Positions 1 to 13,100 of a DNA stretch of 34,911 nucleotides are shown in pieces. The position numbers and the translations under genes are program-made. The first letter of the stretch is position 1, and every line of letters begins with the position of its first letter. This DNA is from Strigomonas culicis (taxonomy: Eukaryota > Euglenozoa > Kinetoplastea > Trypanosomatida > Trypanosomatidae). The notes under the pieces were generated by a model that worked only from the letters and a program-made list of their open reading frames with translations, was not told the DNA's origin and made no database searches. The stretch is taken from assembly GCA_000482145.1 (NCBI GenBank), contig AUXH01000144.1:1-34911 (forward strand), read 5' to 3'.

Positions 1-24
1 TATATATATATATATATATATATA
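1..24. repeat. (TA)n microsatellite at left edge
   Basis: About twelve TA units start at the first base. The right edge also ends in (TA)n, so the repeat may be where an assembly stopped and not a biological boundary. Confidence 0.95.
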
Positions 25-110
25 AGAAAAAAAACGAGAAAAGGGAAAGAGAGTAATATATATATATATCATTATGAAAAAAAAACTTCGAAAAAAAGCA
101 ATAAATGATA

Positions 111-144
<34 letters not shown>

Positions 145-145
145 G

Positions 146-180
<35 letters not shown>
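111..180. repeat. Composite (AC)n-(AT)n-(GT)n inverted microsatellite
   Basis: Twelve AC units (111-134) are followed by 24 bases of almost pure alternating A/T (135-158, with one G at 145) and eleven GT units (159-180). Because GT is the complement of AC, the whole 70 bp is a near-perfect inverted repeat. It is also alternating purine-pyrimidine throughout, so both cruciform and Z-DNA forms are possible. It lies about 1 kb beyond the VPS13 stop codon, in AT-rich noncoding sequence. Confidence 0.9.
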
Positions 181-236
181 ATTGTGCATGCCTTTTTGTG
201 GGTGATCGCCGTGTGGCGACGGTTTATACTCTATGT

Positions 237-434
237 TCACGAGATGGGCGCGCGCGCGCTGACACCAATCTCACCGCGCGTGCCCCTGGACCGCCCGAGC
301 GCAACCGCGCGGTCGCTGACCGCCATGGGGCGCGTGCGGTCTGGCCGATCTGGGCGCTCTGTCGCCATCCTTGGCGTCGCGGTGGCCGTGCTTGGTGCCC
401 GCGGTGGGAAAAAAAGAAAACTTGCGAGCGTCAT
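237..434 (-). other. GC-rich island, possible small or relict ORF
   Basis: About 200 bases of GC-rich sequence sit in an otherwise AT-rich spacer and resemble the base composition of the coding regions. On the minus strand an ATG at 434 opens a 65-codon frame rich in Arg, Pro, Ala and Thr, closed by a stop at 237. A C-rich tract (rc of about 468-481) and AGs lie just upstream, so it could be trans-spliced. On the plus strand another frame (ATG at 244) also crosses it. I recognise no family in any frame. It could be a tiny gene, a decayed coding fragment or a GC-rich regulatory element. Confidence 0.3.
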
Positions 435-1176
435 GGCTGAGACTGTTATAGATGTCTCTTTGTGTGTGGGAGGGGGGGGGGTTCTTTTTTGTTGTTGTTG
501 TTATTGTTTTTGCTCGCTTCAATAATAATAATAATGATGATGAAAAGTGAACGAATCAATAAGGTAAAAAAAAAATCGAAACGAACGAAGAGAATCGATA
601 AACGATTGATTTTCTTTTTGTTTTCTTTTTTACTGAGTGATAACAATGATTGCCAAGAACCGTAAGTAGCAATGTGTACGTTGAGGGTACAAAAGCAGTT
701 GTTGTTATCGATGTTTTTGTTGTTGTTGTTGTTGTTGTTTTCTATTTTGAGCACGAATGGTTTTATTTTTCCTTTTCTTTGAGAAGTGGAAAACGTACGA
801 TAAGCGAATTGGAAAACAAAATGGATGTGTTTGGAAAAAAAAGCAGTGAATCTGTTTAATGAAAACGCGGAAATAAGAGAGTAAAAGAGGGGGCGGAGAA
901 GGGGCGAAATACGGAAAGCAGCACAGAGAAGAACACAAAACACAGTGTTCAGAAAGCACTAAAGTTGGAGAGACACAGTGTGGCTATACGAACACTGTCA
1001 ACCGAGCGACTTATTGGCTATCGGTGATGGTGGTGTTGTTGTTTTAATAACAGATGCATGTATTAGCGTTTATTAATCTCAGTAAAGGTATTAACAGTTA
1101 AGAGTGAACGGAAAAAAAAAAGGATCTCAATCAAAACACAACCCTGCAGCGCCCCAGCGATCAAAACCGATGCCTG
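435..1176. other. AT-rich spacer downstream of VPS13
   Basis: Low-complexity spacer with a G-run (470-480), (GTT)n-like tracts (491-502 and 713-737), an ATA-rich stretch near 522-540 and several A-runs. On the minus strand it would include the VPS13 3' untranslated region. I see no tRNA, snRNA or convincing coding frame in it. Confidence 0.6.
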
Positions 1177-4100
1177 CTATTTTCTAAAATCGCGTGCGAG
1201 CTGTCGCCGCCACAACCGCTTGCGCACCGTGGCGGAGACCATCTCCCACCCGTCTGCGTCCGCCTGCGCGCCGCTGCCGGCTCTGCCTGCCGCGACACCC
1301 TTGGCTCCGTCGCCCTTCTTCCCCGCGCCATTGCCGCACTGGGGCGCCCACTCGCCCAGCCAGCGGTAGCCCTTCGGCGGCTGGATGGACGTGCGGTTCG
1401 CCACGCGGCGACCGTCCGCGTACTGCCACGCGGGGCAGCTCAGTGGTAGGTGGGCCTTGCTCCAGCCCAGCGGCTGGGTGAAGTGCTCGAACTCGTGCAC
1501 CTCCACGGCGGTCTGCACCTCCTCCGCGACGGGGGCCGGGCCGCTCTTGCCCTCCGCCTGCTCGACCGTGAGGGCAAGCCGCTGCGCGGCGGGGGCCTTG
1601 CCGCTGCTGCTGCCCTTCGCGCCCTTCCCGTGCAGCCGCTTGAATGCGTTGTCGGAGGACTGCGGCCCCCGCGGCCCGTCTGCGTCGCACTGGTAGAGCT
1701 GGCCGATGCCGGGGCCGAGGATGCCCACGGACCCGCGGCTCGGTGGCGCTTCCTCCTCCTTGCCGCGGCCGGCGGCCTGCGCCGCCGGCTTCGTGCCGGC
1801 CCTGGTGCGCGGCGGCCGCGTGTGGGCGACCTCCGCGCCGCCGCCCCTCCGCCGCTGGCCGGGCGGCGCGAGGTGCACCTGCGGTTGCTGCATCGCGTCG
1901 CGCCGCAGCCGCGGCGACAGCGGCTCCGTGCCGGTACTGCTCGAGGCCCCGATGGTGGAGATGGACTGCGTGCGGGCGACCATGTGGCGGTCGACGCCGG
2001 CGCGACCGCTGAGGGGGTGGTGGCGGCGGCGGCGGTCCGTCGCGACGCCCGCGAACTCGTCCTCCGCGAAGAACGTGGTGTCCTTGCGCGTGGGGGAGAA
2101 GATGCGGGGGGCGCTCCGTCGCGTAGGGCTGCACTGCGGCACCACCTCCTCCGCATGGAGCAAGCCCGACGCGCCGAGCTCCAAGACGGAGCCCGCGTGC
2201 GTCAGGGTGAAGTCGAGTGTGGTGGCGCGCGACAGGGCCTGCGGCTTGGCGGCCATGCCCGGCGTGATGCGCAGGTGCGCGGCGACGGGTGAGTAGGGCA
2301 GCGGTACGACGAGCACCGCCCACCGCTTCCGCCGCGTGCGGACCGCGTCCGTGAAGGTGAGAGTGTAACGACCGTAGTAGCGGTTGCTGAAGGTCCACCC
2401 GTTGAAGCTGGTGGCAAAGCGGTCCAGCACCCACGCGTCGAGCTCAATCGTGCGGTGGTCGGGGCCGTAGGTGGCGTCCTCGCGGCGACAGGGGTACCAC
2501 TCCGGTCCGTCCACGCCCGCGCCCAGCAGGTGCGCACTGGAGAACACCTTCTTCTTCGCGGGCGCGCGCTCGTACTGGTACACCGTCACGAGGGACCGCC
2601 ACGGCGCGACGCCGCCGTTCGCGTAGAAGCTGCGGATCGCCCGCAGCCGCTTCGTGCGCGGCACGTAGGAGCTCGTCACGACCTGCGCCAGCGCGGTCGT
2701 CGCGTGCGAAACGTCATGCAGCAGCCCGGAGAGCGGGTCTGCGATGATGCCGAAAAGGCCCTGCGAGAGGCCCTTCATGAAGCCGGCCGCGCCCGACGCC
2801 GCGGCACCCTCCATCGGCCGCTGCACGACGCCCTTGAAGCCCGTCGCGATGGCCTTGAGGGTGTTCTGCTGCTGGCGCCGCACCTCGCTCACACCCGCGC
2901 CGGCGCTCAGCAGGCGCGAGCCGCTGTCAAAGATGTTCGCGAAGGCCTCCAGGCCGCCGCCGGCCAGCCCCTGGGCGAAGCGCGCGGTGCCGCGCGCAAG
3001 ACCCTGCGCGAAGGCGGCCTTCGACGTCGTGAGCCCGGACACCGGCTCCTGGAAGAAGCGCACGGAGCCGAGGCCGAGGCCCGAGAAGAGCTTCAGCGGC
3101 GCGCCGATCAGCGGCAGCGAGGAGGCGTACTGCAGCACGACGCCCTTGAGCTGGGCCAGGAGCCCGTCCATGTAGCACTGCGCGAGCCACTGCTGCAGAA
3201 TGTAGAGGCGGCTGGAGCGCCGCAGCGAGGCGACGCCCGGGGCGACAATGCGCACGTCACTGCACGAGGGCACCATCATGGAGAAGAGCGCCGCGTCCTT
3301 GCTGCGCAGGCTCTCGCGGAAGAAGTCGTGCTCGCTGACGTCCCGCATGAACCACAGGCGCAGCACGATGGGGTTGATGATAAACCGCTCCAGCACGACC
3401 CGCGTGCCCATGAAGTTCATCGACTTGGGCGAGCGCAGGTACAGCTGGGTCACCTCCGGGCACGCCAGCGGGTTCTTCGCCGGCTGCTTGTGCGCGCCGG
3501 CGTGCTGCTGCCGCTGCGTCGCCGCCCGCCCGTCGTAGTCGTCGTCCACGTTGATGACCTGCCGCATGTACTCGTTGAGGTCCGTCACGTAGTTCACAAA
3601 ATGCGTCATCTCCACCAGCAGCGCGTCCGACACACGCACAATGATGGGTGAGAGGTCCACGCGCACCTCCTCTAGGTGCACGAGCGCCCGCACCGGCAGG
3701 ATGTGGCGCTCGACATAGCACGCGATGGCCGGCGTCGCCTCGTTGCGGCGCAGCGTCATGATGCAGCACTCGTAGAGCGGCGACACCTCCACCTGGTTGT
3801 CGAACTGGAACTCCTTGAGGGAGAAGAGCAGCACCTCGCGCAGCTCATCGCGCCGCCAGCTAAGCCGCGTGTCCATCGCCGTCATGAAGACGATGTCTTT
3901 ATTCGGCATCACGAGGGACACCGTCACGACGGGCAGATTCACCAAAAGGTCCAGCGGCGACGGCGGGCACTTCTCGATGTCGCAGCAGACCGGTATGAGC
4001 GGCTGGGCGGTCCGTATCTCCACAATCGTCTTGCCGAAGGCGCCGTAGGTGATGTCGTACCGGAGACCCAGTGGGTTGTCCGCCTGCGCCCCCGTCAGCA

Positions 4101-7100
4101 TGGGCTTGGCAATGTCAAACACCACGCCCTCGCCCACCTGCTCCTCCCTGTCGTTGTACACCAGGACCTCGATGTTCGTCGTGGTGCTCGTATCGATCAG
4201 CAGCTCCGCGCCGCACCCCGCAGGTACGGTGGCCATGCATCGGCCGCGGCAGGCGGGTGCCGTGTCCAGCACCTTCATGGAGTGGTTCGTGCGGTTCAGC
4301 AGGATGTACGGCGGCGCCACAAAGCGCTCAATGACAACATAGGTGTACGGGTCCACGGTGGCCACCGACACGTCGTAGAGACAGTCGCAATCGATGCGGT
4401 TCGGCAGCAGCGCGTCCTCACTCAGGAGGTCGCGCTCACTTGCGAAGGAGTCCCCTGTCAGATAGCTGCCGCCGCCGCCGCCCCCAAGGCCGGAGGAGGA
4501 GGGCAGCTGGTGCGAGCCGCTCGCCTCCCGCGCCGGCTCCGCCACGGTCGGCGCCGCCGTCGCGGCGGCGGCATCGGCCACACCGTAGCACATGACGGCC
4601 GTGTTGTGCACGACCTCCAGCGTCACGGGGCTGCCGTGGAGCGGCGCGGCGGGGCTGTGCAGCAGGTGCAGGTGGTAGCCCACATCCGGCGCGCAGTAGG
4701 GTGTCTTGTAGAAGACCACCGCGCTGCTCGCGGGGACCAGCAGCGCCTCCTCCGACGGCTCGAGGCGGCAGCGCGCGCTGCTGCCGAGCGCCGCTGCCGT
4801 CTCCATAATCTCCCGCCGGATCGCATCGATATCATCGTTGGCACTCTCGTCCAGCGCGCCACCCTTTTTCTTCTTCTTCTTTTCCTTGTCCTTGTCCTTG
4901 CGGGGCTTCTTCTTGCTGTTGTCGGCATCCGACCGGTGTGCCAACGTAGACTGATCGTTCGACCGGTCGCCATCCGATGGGTCCCGCTTTGTGTCGGTCG
5001 ACTCGGGCGCCGGCCGCTCTCGCTCTTCCTCTTCCTGCACCTCGAGGGCCGCCTGGCGCGCGGCGACCGTCGCCATCGCGGCGGCGGTCGCCTCAAAGGC
5101 GTTGACGCCGCCGTAGCGGCTGCCGCACACGTACAGAGGCGTCAGCGTCGTGTTGGAGATGACCCACCGCGGCGTGATGCGGACGAGCAGGCAGCCCTCC
5201 TTCGTCACGTGGGCAGCGTACGAGAAGTGGTACACGCAGTGCCGGTCCGCGTCGGTCGACTCGCCGGCGCTGCGCATGGGCGGGAGAGGTCGCTGCTTCT
5301 TCTTCTTCGCGTCCTTCCCGCCGCCCGCGTCCGCGCACGACGCGTGCCGCAGGACCATGACGCCGCCCTTCATGACATGGAACGGCACCGCGTAGGCCGC
5401 GTGCGCCCCGGTCCCCACGTTGACGAAAAACACGTCGCGGTGCCGGGCGAACTCGCGCGGGCAGGCGGCGACCGCCGCGGCCATGCGCGCCGGAAGCGTC
5501 GAGAAGTTCTGCTCCGCCGCGGCGGCCTCACTCGCGACGCCGCCCGTCTTGTCCGACTCCTGTATGGACAGCGTGACCGGCGTGTGGTTCAGCAGTACAA
5601 ACGGCGTCGTGATGACAATGAAGGGACCGGAGAGGATAACGCGAACCAGCATCTGGCGCCCCTGCGCAGACTTGAGAGAGATGATGCAGGGCGGCGCGTC
5701 CTCCTTCGACGGGTCCTCGAACTCGATGCCGTCCTCGGAAAGAAACGACTCCCGCGCGTGCGGGTGCGCCTCCTGCGGCGGCAGCTGCTGCTGCTGCACC
5801 TCCAGCTGGTACCGCACGTGGCGCAGCATCGTGACACCGGGATGGAGGTTGTCGCGCAGCCCCTCCGCGACGCTCACGGTGTGCAGCTCACGTGTCATGC
5901 TGTCGCGGTGCTTGCTGTAGTACTTGTCCGTCATGTCCGCGGGATGGTCCGCGGACGGCCGCTCGATCGTGAGGGTCAGCGGGTGGGGGAGCTTGTTGTG
6001 CACAAAGAAGCGTGGGTCGAGGGAGATGACGAAGTGGGGCGTGGCCGCCTTCATCGACTTGGGCCTCAGGTTCACGTAGATCACCACCGTCTTCGCCTCA
6101 TTCTTGTCCGTCGTGTGGCTCGTAAGCGTGATGGGGAAGCCGCACAGGGCGTTGTACACGGTCGGCAAGGAGCCATCCGCCTTCGCCGCGGCCGCGTACA
6201 CAGCACGCTCCGGTCCGGTGGCGGGTCGCACGTGCAGCTCCGCTTGGATGTCCTCATTGGGGCTCAGGTAGTGGCGCTCGCCGGGCCTCACCACGATCTT
6301 CTCCTCCTTCCCCACATACACCGTGCACCGCAAGTTGTTCTCGTAGCAGATGATCGAGTTGGAGCTGTGCAGCGGGAGTATCTTCATCTTGATCCCCCGC
6401 CGCAGGTGGCGGGAGGTGGGCGAGAGGCGCGACACAAGCAGCTTCGACTCAATCACCATGTGCGGCGCCCGCACGTAGAGCGGCGGGTTCGTCAAGCTCA
6501 GCACGTACCCGGTGTCGTCCGCCGAGAGCGGTGTCTGCCGGCGGATGTTCAGCTCCCGCCGCGAGGTGGAGAATTTAACCACCCCACCCTCCGCGTAGAG
6601 GTTCATCTCATCAAAGAGGAGCACCGTGTTGCAGTAGTTGTACACATGCAGCCGCGCGTACACGTTCAGCGCGAGCGGCTTGGTCTGGTGCGCCGCGCTG
6701 AGCAGCGCGTCAAAGACGGACTTGGTCAGCGTCTTGTTGCTGTTGGCCGCGGTGTCGTTGAAGGTGAAGGACATGTTGGTGACGCCCGAGTCTTCTTGCA
6801 CCAGGCCGAAGCCCTCCGCCGCCTCGTGCAACACGCTGGCATCCGGCACAAACGTCCCGGAGGTGTACATGGGCATCCCGTTCACGATGTTCTTCGCACG
6901 CCGCCGCGCCTCGCGCCGAAAGCGGTCGCGCAGCTCCTTTTGCAGCGCCGTCGTCGCGTTGAAGTCCTTCATCAACTGTTGGAGGATCGCCACGTTCAGG
7001 GGCGACACAACCACATCCGCGCGGTTGAACTTCACGTTGAAGTGGTGCGTGATCGCGCTGCCGGACCCCTCCAGCTCGAACTTCTCGATGAACGGCTCCC

Positions 7101-10100
7101 ATACCGCGGCGCCGTTGTTCAGGTTGTACACGGTGCCCCGCATGTTCAGCTGCATCTCCTGCTTCGCGTCGAGGAGGAAGATGAGGTCCCGCATGTCGAG
7201 GTGTTCCATGCTACCGCGCGAACCGACAAACACGACGTCCACGAGGGGCACCTCCACCCGCCACTCCGTCGCCGGCAACGCCACCTGCCCGGTGCAGCAG
7301 AGGTAGCACAGGCGGCCCGGCTCCTCCGCGGCGCTGGCCAAGCAGGCGCCGTACTGGTTGCAGTACTCACACATCCCTGCCTGCGCCACCGGGAAGAGCG
7401 GCTTCATGTTCGTGTCCTCATACTGCACGATGGGGGGCTCGCGCCGCACGGTCGTCTCCTCCAGGAAGGCCGCCTGGAAGTCCTTGCAGAACTCAATGAA
7501 GGAGCGGATGAGCGTCGCGCGAATGCACAGCTCGATCGAGTCAAAGAGCACGGACAGGTTGAGGAGGTTGTTCACCCCCGCGAGGGCGAAGGCCGCGTTC
7601 GTCGGCAGCAGCACGTGCTCCTCCGCGTCGCCGGAGCGCAGCTGGAGGAACTGCACCGCGATGTTGCGCGACGTCAGTGCGTCGTTCTCCGCGGCCGTGT
7701 CGAAGCGCCCCCGCACCTCCATGCAGAGCGAGGTCGACAGGTCCACAATCTCCTCCGACAGAATGGAGAGCCTCACCGTCGTGATGCTGAAGGAACCGGT
7801 CGTTTTGGTAGTATTCTGTCGAACCAGGTTGTCGTCCACGGCGTCCTCCAGAAGATCGAGGTTTGTCGGAAACCGCACGCGCACGGCGCCCTCCGCTGCC
7901 TCGCTGTGCAGCGCGGCCATCGGTATCGGCGCCGAGTTGAGTGAGAAGGAGCTCCGCGAGGCGGAGGTGCGGTCGGCGTTGCTGCTACTCGCGTTGAATG
8001 TGGCCGTCCGGTCACTCTCGCCGTCCTCATCCTCCCCCTCCTCATCTTCATTGGCCGCCCGCGACGCGCGCAGCGCGGCATCCAACGTTGCCTCCATGTC
8101 GCGGAAGGAAAAGGCCTTGTTCGTGATGTTCTGGTACTCCTTCACAATGACACACGACGCGCTCGTCTGGAGCCGTGTGTTCGGCGCGTAGCTGACGTAG
8201 GAGCTGAGCGCATACAGGCCCGGCACGACAACGGTGCCGTTCGTGATGATGACCTCGCAGCCCTCGCTCAGGATGATCTGCCCCGACGGCGCGCCGGTCA
8301 GCACAAGGCGGTGCTGCATGAGGTCCAGGTGGTAGCAGCACCGCCGGCGGTTCGTGGTCAGCAGGACGTGCATGACGTCCAACGTGAGGTCGCTCGTCAG
8401 CAGCGTGTTTGCCTCGAACAGCTCCAGCACCGGCAGCGGGTCCGTCGGGATGCGCCGCGCGTGCACGCAAAAGGGTATGTACAGCGCCTCGCGCGTGTCG
8501 AACAGAATGGTCGGCGAAATGCTCACCACCAGCTGCTCCATCTGCAGCGACACGGTGCTCTCCGTCGCGATCGACTTGAGCCGGTAGTTCACGTCGGGCG
8601 CCGGGGTGACCGTGGTGAGAGTGAGGGCCTTGGCCACCACCACATCGGCCACCTCGTCGATGCGCGACGCCTTGACTGGGCGCCGCATCGTCGCGTTGAG
8701 CGGCACCGCGGGGTTCGCCGCCGGCGCCGTGCACTCCACGTGCGCGCCGACGTGTTGCAGCAGGAAGTCGTCGATGGAGAAGGTCGACGTGCGGCCGGCG
8801 GAGTCCGATGCGAGGGACTCCGACACGGCGCCGGTGAGGCGCACGCGGAACACCTCGGCGATGTCCATCTCGAGGAAGCTGACGCTCACCTGCAGGCGGA
8901 ACTCCACCTTGCGCCGGTTCTCGTCCGGCATGCTCTGCTTCACCGGCGACCCCGATGCCGCCGTGGCCGGTTGCGTCGGCGCCATCTTTTTGCGACGGCG
9001 CGGCTTCTGCTTCTGCTTCCGCACGCACAGCACGCCGGTCCGCGCGGCAGCCACCAGCGCGCGCTCACCGCGGATCGTCTGGCTCAGCAGCATGGAACTG
9101 TCGCCCCCGCTCTCTTTTCCTGTGGTAACCCCACCCGCGTCGTCCTCGTTGCCATCGTCGTTATCGCCGTCCCTGTCTCGGTTCTCGAGGAAGGTACCAA
9201 CGACATCCATCAACTTGATCGTCTGCGACCGATTCAACAGCGCGCCCACGACCGGTATGAACACGGTCAGCTCCGACTGGCTCTCCTCCTCGTGGTAGAA
9301 CAGCGACGTGGCGTTGCAGAAAGCCACGTTGGTCAGGGATTCCATCTCACTGGAGGTGCAGCGCGCGATGCCCTTCGCGCCCACCTCCGGGTTGACGGTG
9401 CACTGCACGTTACGCTGGTACTGCACAAGTATGCGGCAGCTCTCCTTGAACATCTCTGCCTCCAGCACCTTCAGCGAAACATCCTCCGCGGAGAGCTTGA
9501 ACACCTCGCAGTACTTGAACTGGTCCGTCGCGGTCAGCGGCGCCGGCTTGCTGCGGTTGACGCTGCTGGAGGCACGCCGCGGGTGCCCCAGCTCGCTTTT
9601 GAGCCGCACAAGACCCGGCGAGAAGACGAGTCCCTGCGTCGAGAGCGGCGAGTCCAAAATGCTAAACGCCGGTGGCTGGATCTCCACATCGTACCGGATG
9701 AGGCTGGTGTCGTCCGGTCTCGCCCGCTGCACCGCCTGCGTCGCGACGTAGTGATACGCGCGCTCGGACTGCTTCGTGTCCACGAACGCCTGCGCCTCGT
9801 GCAGGACGCGCATGAGGTCCTGCGTGCTGCTCGGCACCAGCGTGAAGCGGAGGTGGCTCACCTTACACTCCACCGCGCGCACGTAGTGGAGGGTGGCCGG
9901 GAGCTGTGGGCCGACCCACCGCCGCGCGTCGCCGGCGCCGAACGTCGTGACGGCCAGCACCACCACGGCGCCGCCCCCCGCGCTGCGCCCGCCGCGGCGG
10001 GGACCGGGGCCCGCGCCGACCCCGCCCCCGCCGAAGAGCGGCCCCAGGTGGCCGAGGGACGCCAGCGAGCTCCGCGCACTTGTCGCGCGCCGCGCGGGCC

Positions 10101-13100
10101 GCCGGCTCGACCCCGTGGAGGACGCCGCGAGCCCCGCCACAGAGCCCTCCGCGCGCAGCGTGCCCTGCAGTGGCTCAAAGCCTTTCGGGTGGTCCACGAG
10201 GCTGCCCTCCCGCGTCGGGTGCCGCGCCGGCGGCTCGAAGGACAACATGGACGCGTCCTCTTTCAGTTCCTGCTCGAGCTGGATGGCGCGCGCCACGTCC
10301 TTCGCCTCGCCCTTGATGAGCTCGGGGTACAGCGTCCGCTGCCCGCTCGTGTCGCGGAGCGTGAGGGTCTCCAGCGCCAGCTGCGTCGACGCGGCGCCGT
10401 CGCTGTAGGTGGCGGCGTCGGCCGCGATCTGCCGCAGTGTGCACGTCGCGACGCGCCGCTCGGCGAGGCACAGCTGCAGCTCGAACCGCTCCACGTCCAG
10501 GACAAACGTTGACAGGCACCGCGGCGCGGCCCGCGCGGCGCTCCGGGCGGACGGGGACACACCGCCTCGCGCGCGTCGGCTGTCGCTCTCCCCTTTCGTC
10601 CCTGAGGGCGCCTGGGGCGCCGTCCCTGTAGCAGGCGAGTCCGCGGCGGAGCCGCGCGCAAAGATCCCCGGCGCGGACATGGCATCCGACAGGAGGCTGT
10701 CATCCAGCCCCGTGGGGCTCCCCGTGGGGGTGTCACCCGCGGCGACGTCCGGCTGGGTCTGCGCCGACTCCTCCGCGGCATCCGTGACGCGGATGGAAAG
10801 GAGCGTGTTGACGAGCGACCCGATCGCCTTGGGGATGACGGTGACGCACACACTCGGCATCCACACCCGCGACGCATTCCCCGGCGCCGTGTGTTCGTAC
10901 AGAAGGGCTATCTTCTCGGCGCGCGACGGGCTGCCATCGGTGGTGCCGCTCGCGCTGCGGCTGTGCTGGGGGCCGCTGCCGCCGGTGTGGGCCTCACTCG
11001 GGTCGGGGCTGGCGCAGCGCCGCAGTGACGGCGCGCTGGTGAGCTCGCCTGCCTCGATCACGGTGGACCCCACCGTCTCCCACCCGTCCTCCCCCTTCCA
11101 GGTCCTGTTCAGCGTCTGCTGCAGCAGCGGCAGGTCCGCGGCCGCGCGCGCCGCGACCTCCTCCGCGTAGAGCGAGTAGGGCACCGGCGCGCTGTGGAAG
11201 ACGACCATCGTCTGGTTCGTGAAGCGCTCCGTCAGGACGAGCGATGCGAGCTGCAGGCACATGCTGCCGCTCGGCGCCTGGTGCAGTGTGATCCACCGCA
11301 CCCGCGCGACGTGCGTGTTGACCTCGTCCGCGTCGTAGATGGACACCTGGAGGTGCAGCAGCTCCAGGTACAGCGTCCGCGCGAGTGGGGCCGGCGCCGC
11401 CGGCGCCGGCGGCAGCGTCGGCCGCCCCTCCACCGGCGCGTGCGACGACGACGAGTCGCTCGCGTCGTCCGCGGCGCCGACGAAGGACCCGTTGCCGCCC
11501 CAGCTCCGCCGGGCGGCGGGGGGCAGCGCGACCAGCGCCGCCTCCGCCGGGGGGCGCTGCAGGTTGCCGTAGTAGTTGGAGTCGCGCGGCAGCATCACAT
11601 TGTGCCGCACCACGTACAGCAGCCGCTCCATCTCGATGGCATGCACGAGCAGGTGGGTTCCCTGGAGGGAGATGGAAGTGTGCTCCGTCGTCTGCGTCGT
11701 CGCGCGCGTCATGGTCAGCACGGAGCGCTCGAACACGTCCGGGATGTAGAAGTCCTCCACGTGGACCTTCGTCGTCATGGTCGCGGCCTCCCGGTCGAAC
11801 ACCATCTCGGTACGCATGTCCCCCAGCCGGATGGGCATGTACCGCTCCCGGTCCGCAAGCGTCGGCATCGAGTCCGGGAAGTGCAGGCAGGGGTGGTGCC
11901 ACACGATGACGTAGGACAGCGCGCCGCGCGCGGCGAGCTGCACCGCCGCGCGCGCAATCCGCTCACGCTGCTCCCGCATGACGGTCAGGCAGCCAATCCG
12001 CGCGACCGGCTGGTGGGGCGACGTCATGTAGTCGGTCAGGCCGTAGAGGATGGGCATCGCACCCAGCATCTGCAGCGCGCCCAGCGACACGACGACCTGG
12101 TTCTTGAAGGTGACCGGGTCCGTCTTGAAGCTGACGGACACCATCTCCTTCTCTTTCCTCACGTTCAGACCCGCAGGCAGGAAGGACACGCCGGTGCCGT
12201 CGCTCGGCGGTGGCGGCGGCGCCGGCGGCGTGAGGGTGAAGTCCACCTTGTGCCCCTTCTCGCGCCACAAGACCTTCAGGCCGGACACGCAGTCGACCAG
12301 CTCCAGGTCCTTCATCTTGAAGATCATGTTGTTGCCCTGGGGCATCATGAGGGCATCCAGCAGCACAGCGGTCAGCTCCGCCTCCATCACGACGCGGCGG
12401 TCCGCCGTCAGGAAGGGCACGCGCATGCTCGGCGTCGTGACGACGCAGTGGAACCCCACGCTCCGTGGAGGCAGCGGTCCCGCCTCCTCCACTCCAATGT
12501 GCGGCCCGTTGTGGTTCGGCGTGTTCTGCTCGACCATCTGCCACGCGTTGTTGATCGCCTCGTTACAGAAGAAGTCCACGACGTGAATCCAGAGGTCCGT
12601 CATGGCGAACCGCTGGAGGGTGAACTCCACCTGCAGCAGTGGCACCTGCAGCAGCTGGTCGGCCGGCACGCCGCTCATGCTGGGCCCGTCGAGTGCGATC
12701 TGCGTCCGTCGTCGGTACTCGTTGCTGAGCCACGACGCCTCCTGCGGCCACGGCGCCGCCGCGCCGCTGAGGCCGCCGCCGCCGCTCGGCGGTCGGATGC
12801 GCTCGCCGAGCACCCCCATCAGCGTCGGCTGCGTCGTGATCACCTGGGAGTAGTCCAGCAGTCCGTTCGTGCTGTCGACCAGCGCGGTGGGCGTGTGCGC
12901 CGCGTCCTGGCCCACGTGGTGCAGCTCCAGCGTCTGCCAGCGCAGGAGGGTGCGCTGCTGCGGCATGTACATGGCGTACACCAAGTCGCGCACACGCAGC
13001 CGGAAGGCGGGTGCGACCGGCACGATGGTCGGGTCCGAGAAGCGCAGCGTGAAGGTCGGCATGCGGAGCCGCACCACCATCGCCGCGACCCTCGCCGGCG

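Noticed and set aside
105..525. Plus-strand frames starting in the CA/GT repeat (Thr-His and Cys-Val repeats)
   Set aside because: Their first parts are translated microsatellite and their ends are translated G- and T-runs. Only the GC-rich middle is of interest, and it is listed as an island.
3676..7944. 1422-codon plus-strand open frame antisense to VPS13
   Set aside because: It lies wholly inside VPS13, is rich in Arg, His, Val and Leu with no domain, and arises because GC-rich third positions on the minus strand seldom make stop codons in the opposite frame. The same holds for the long plus-strand frames at 8311-10512 and 11194-13794.
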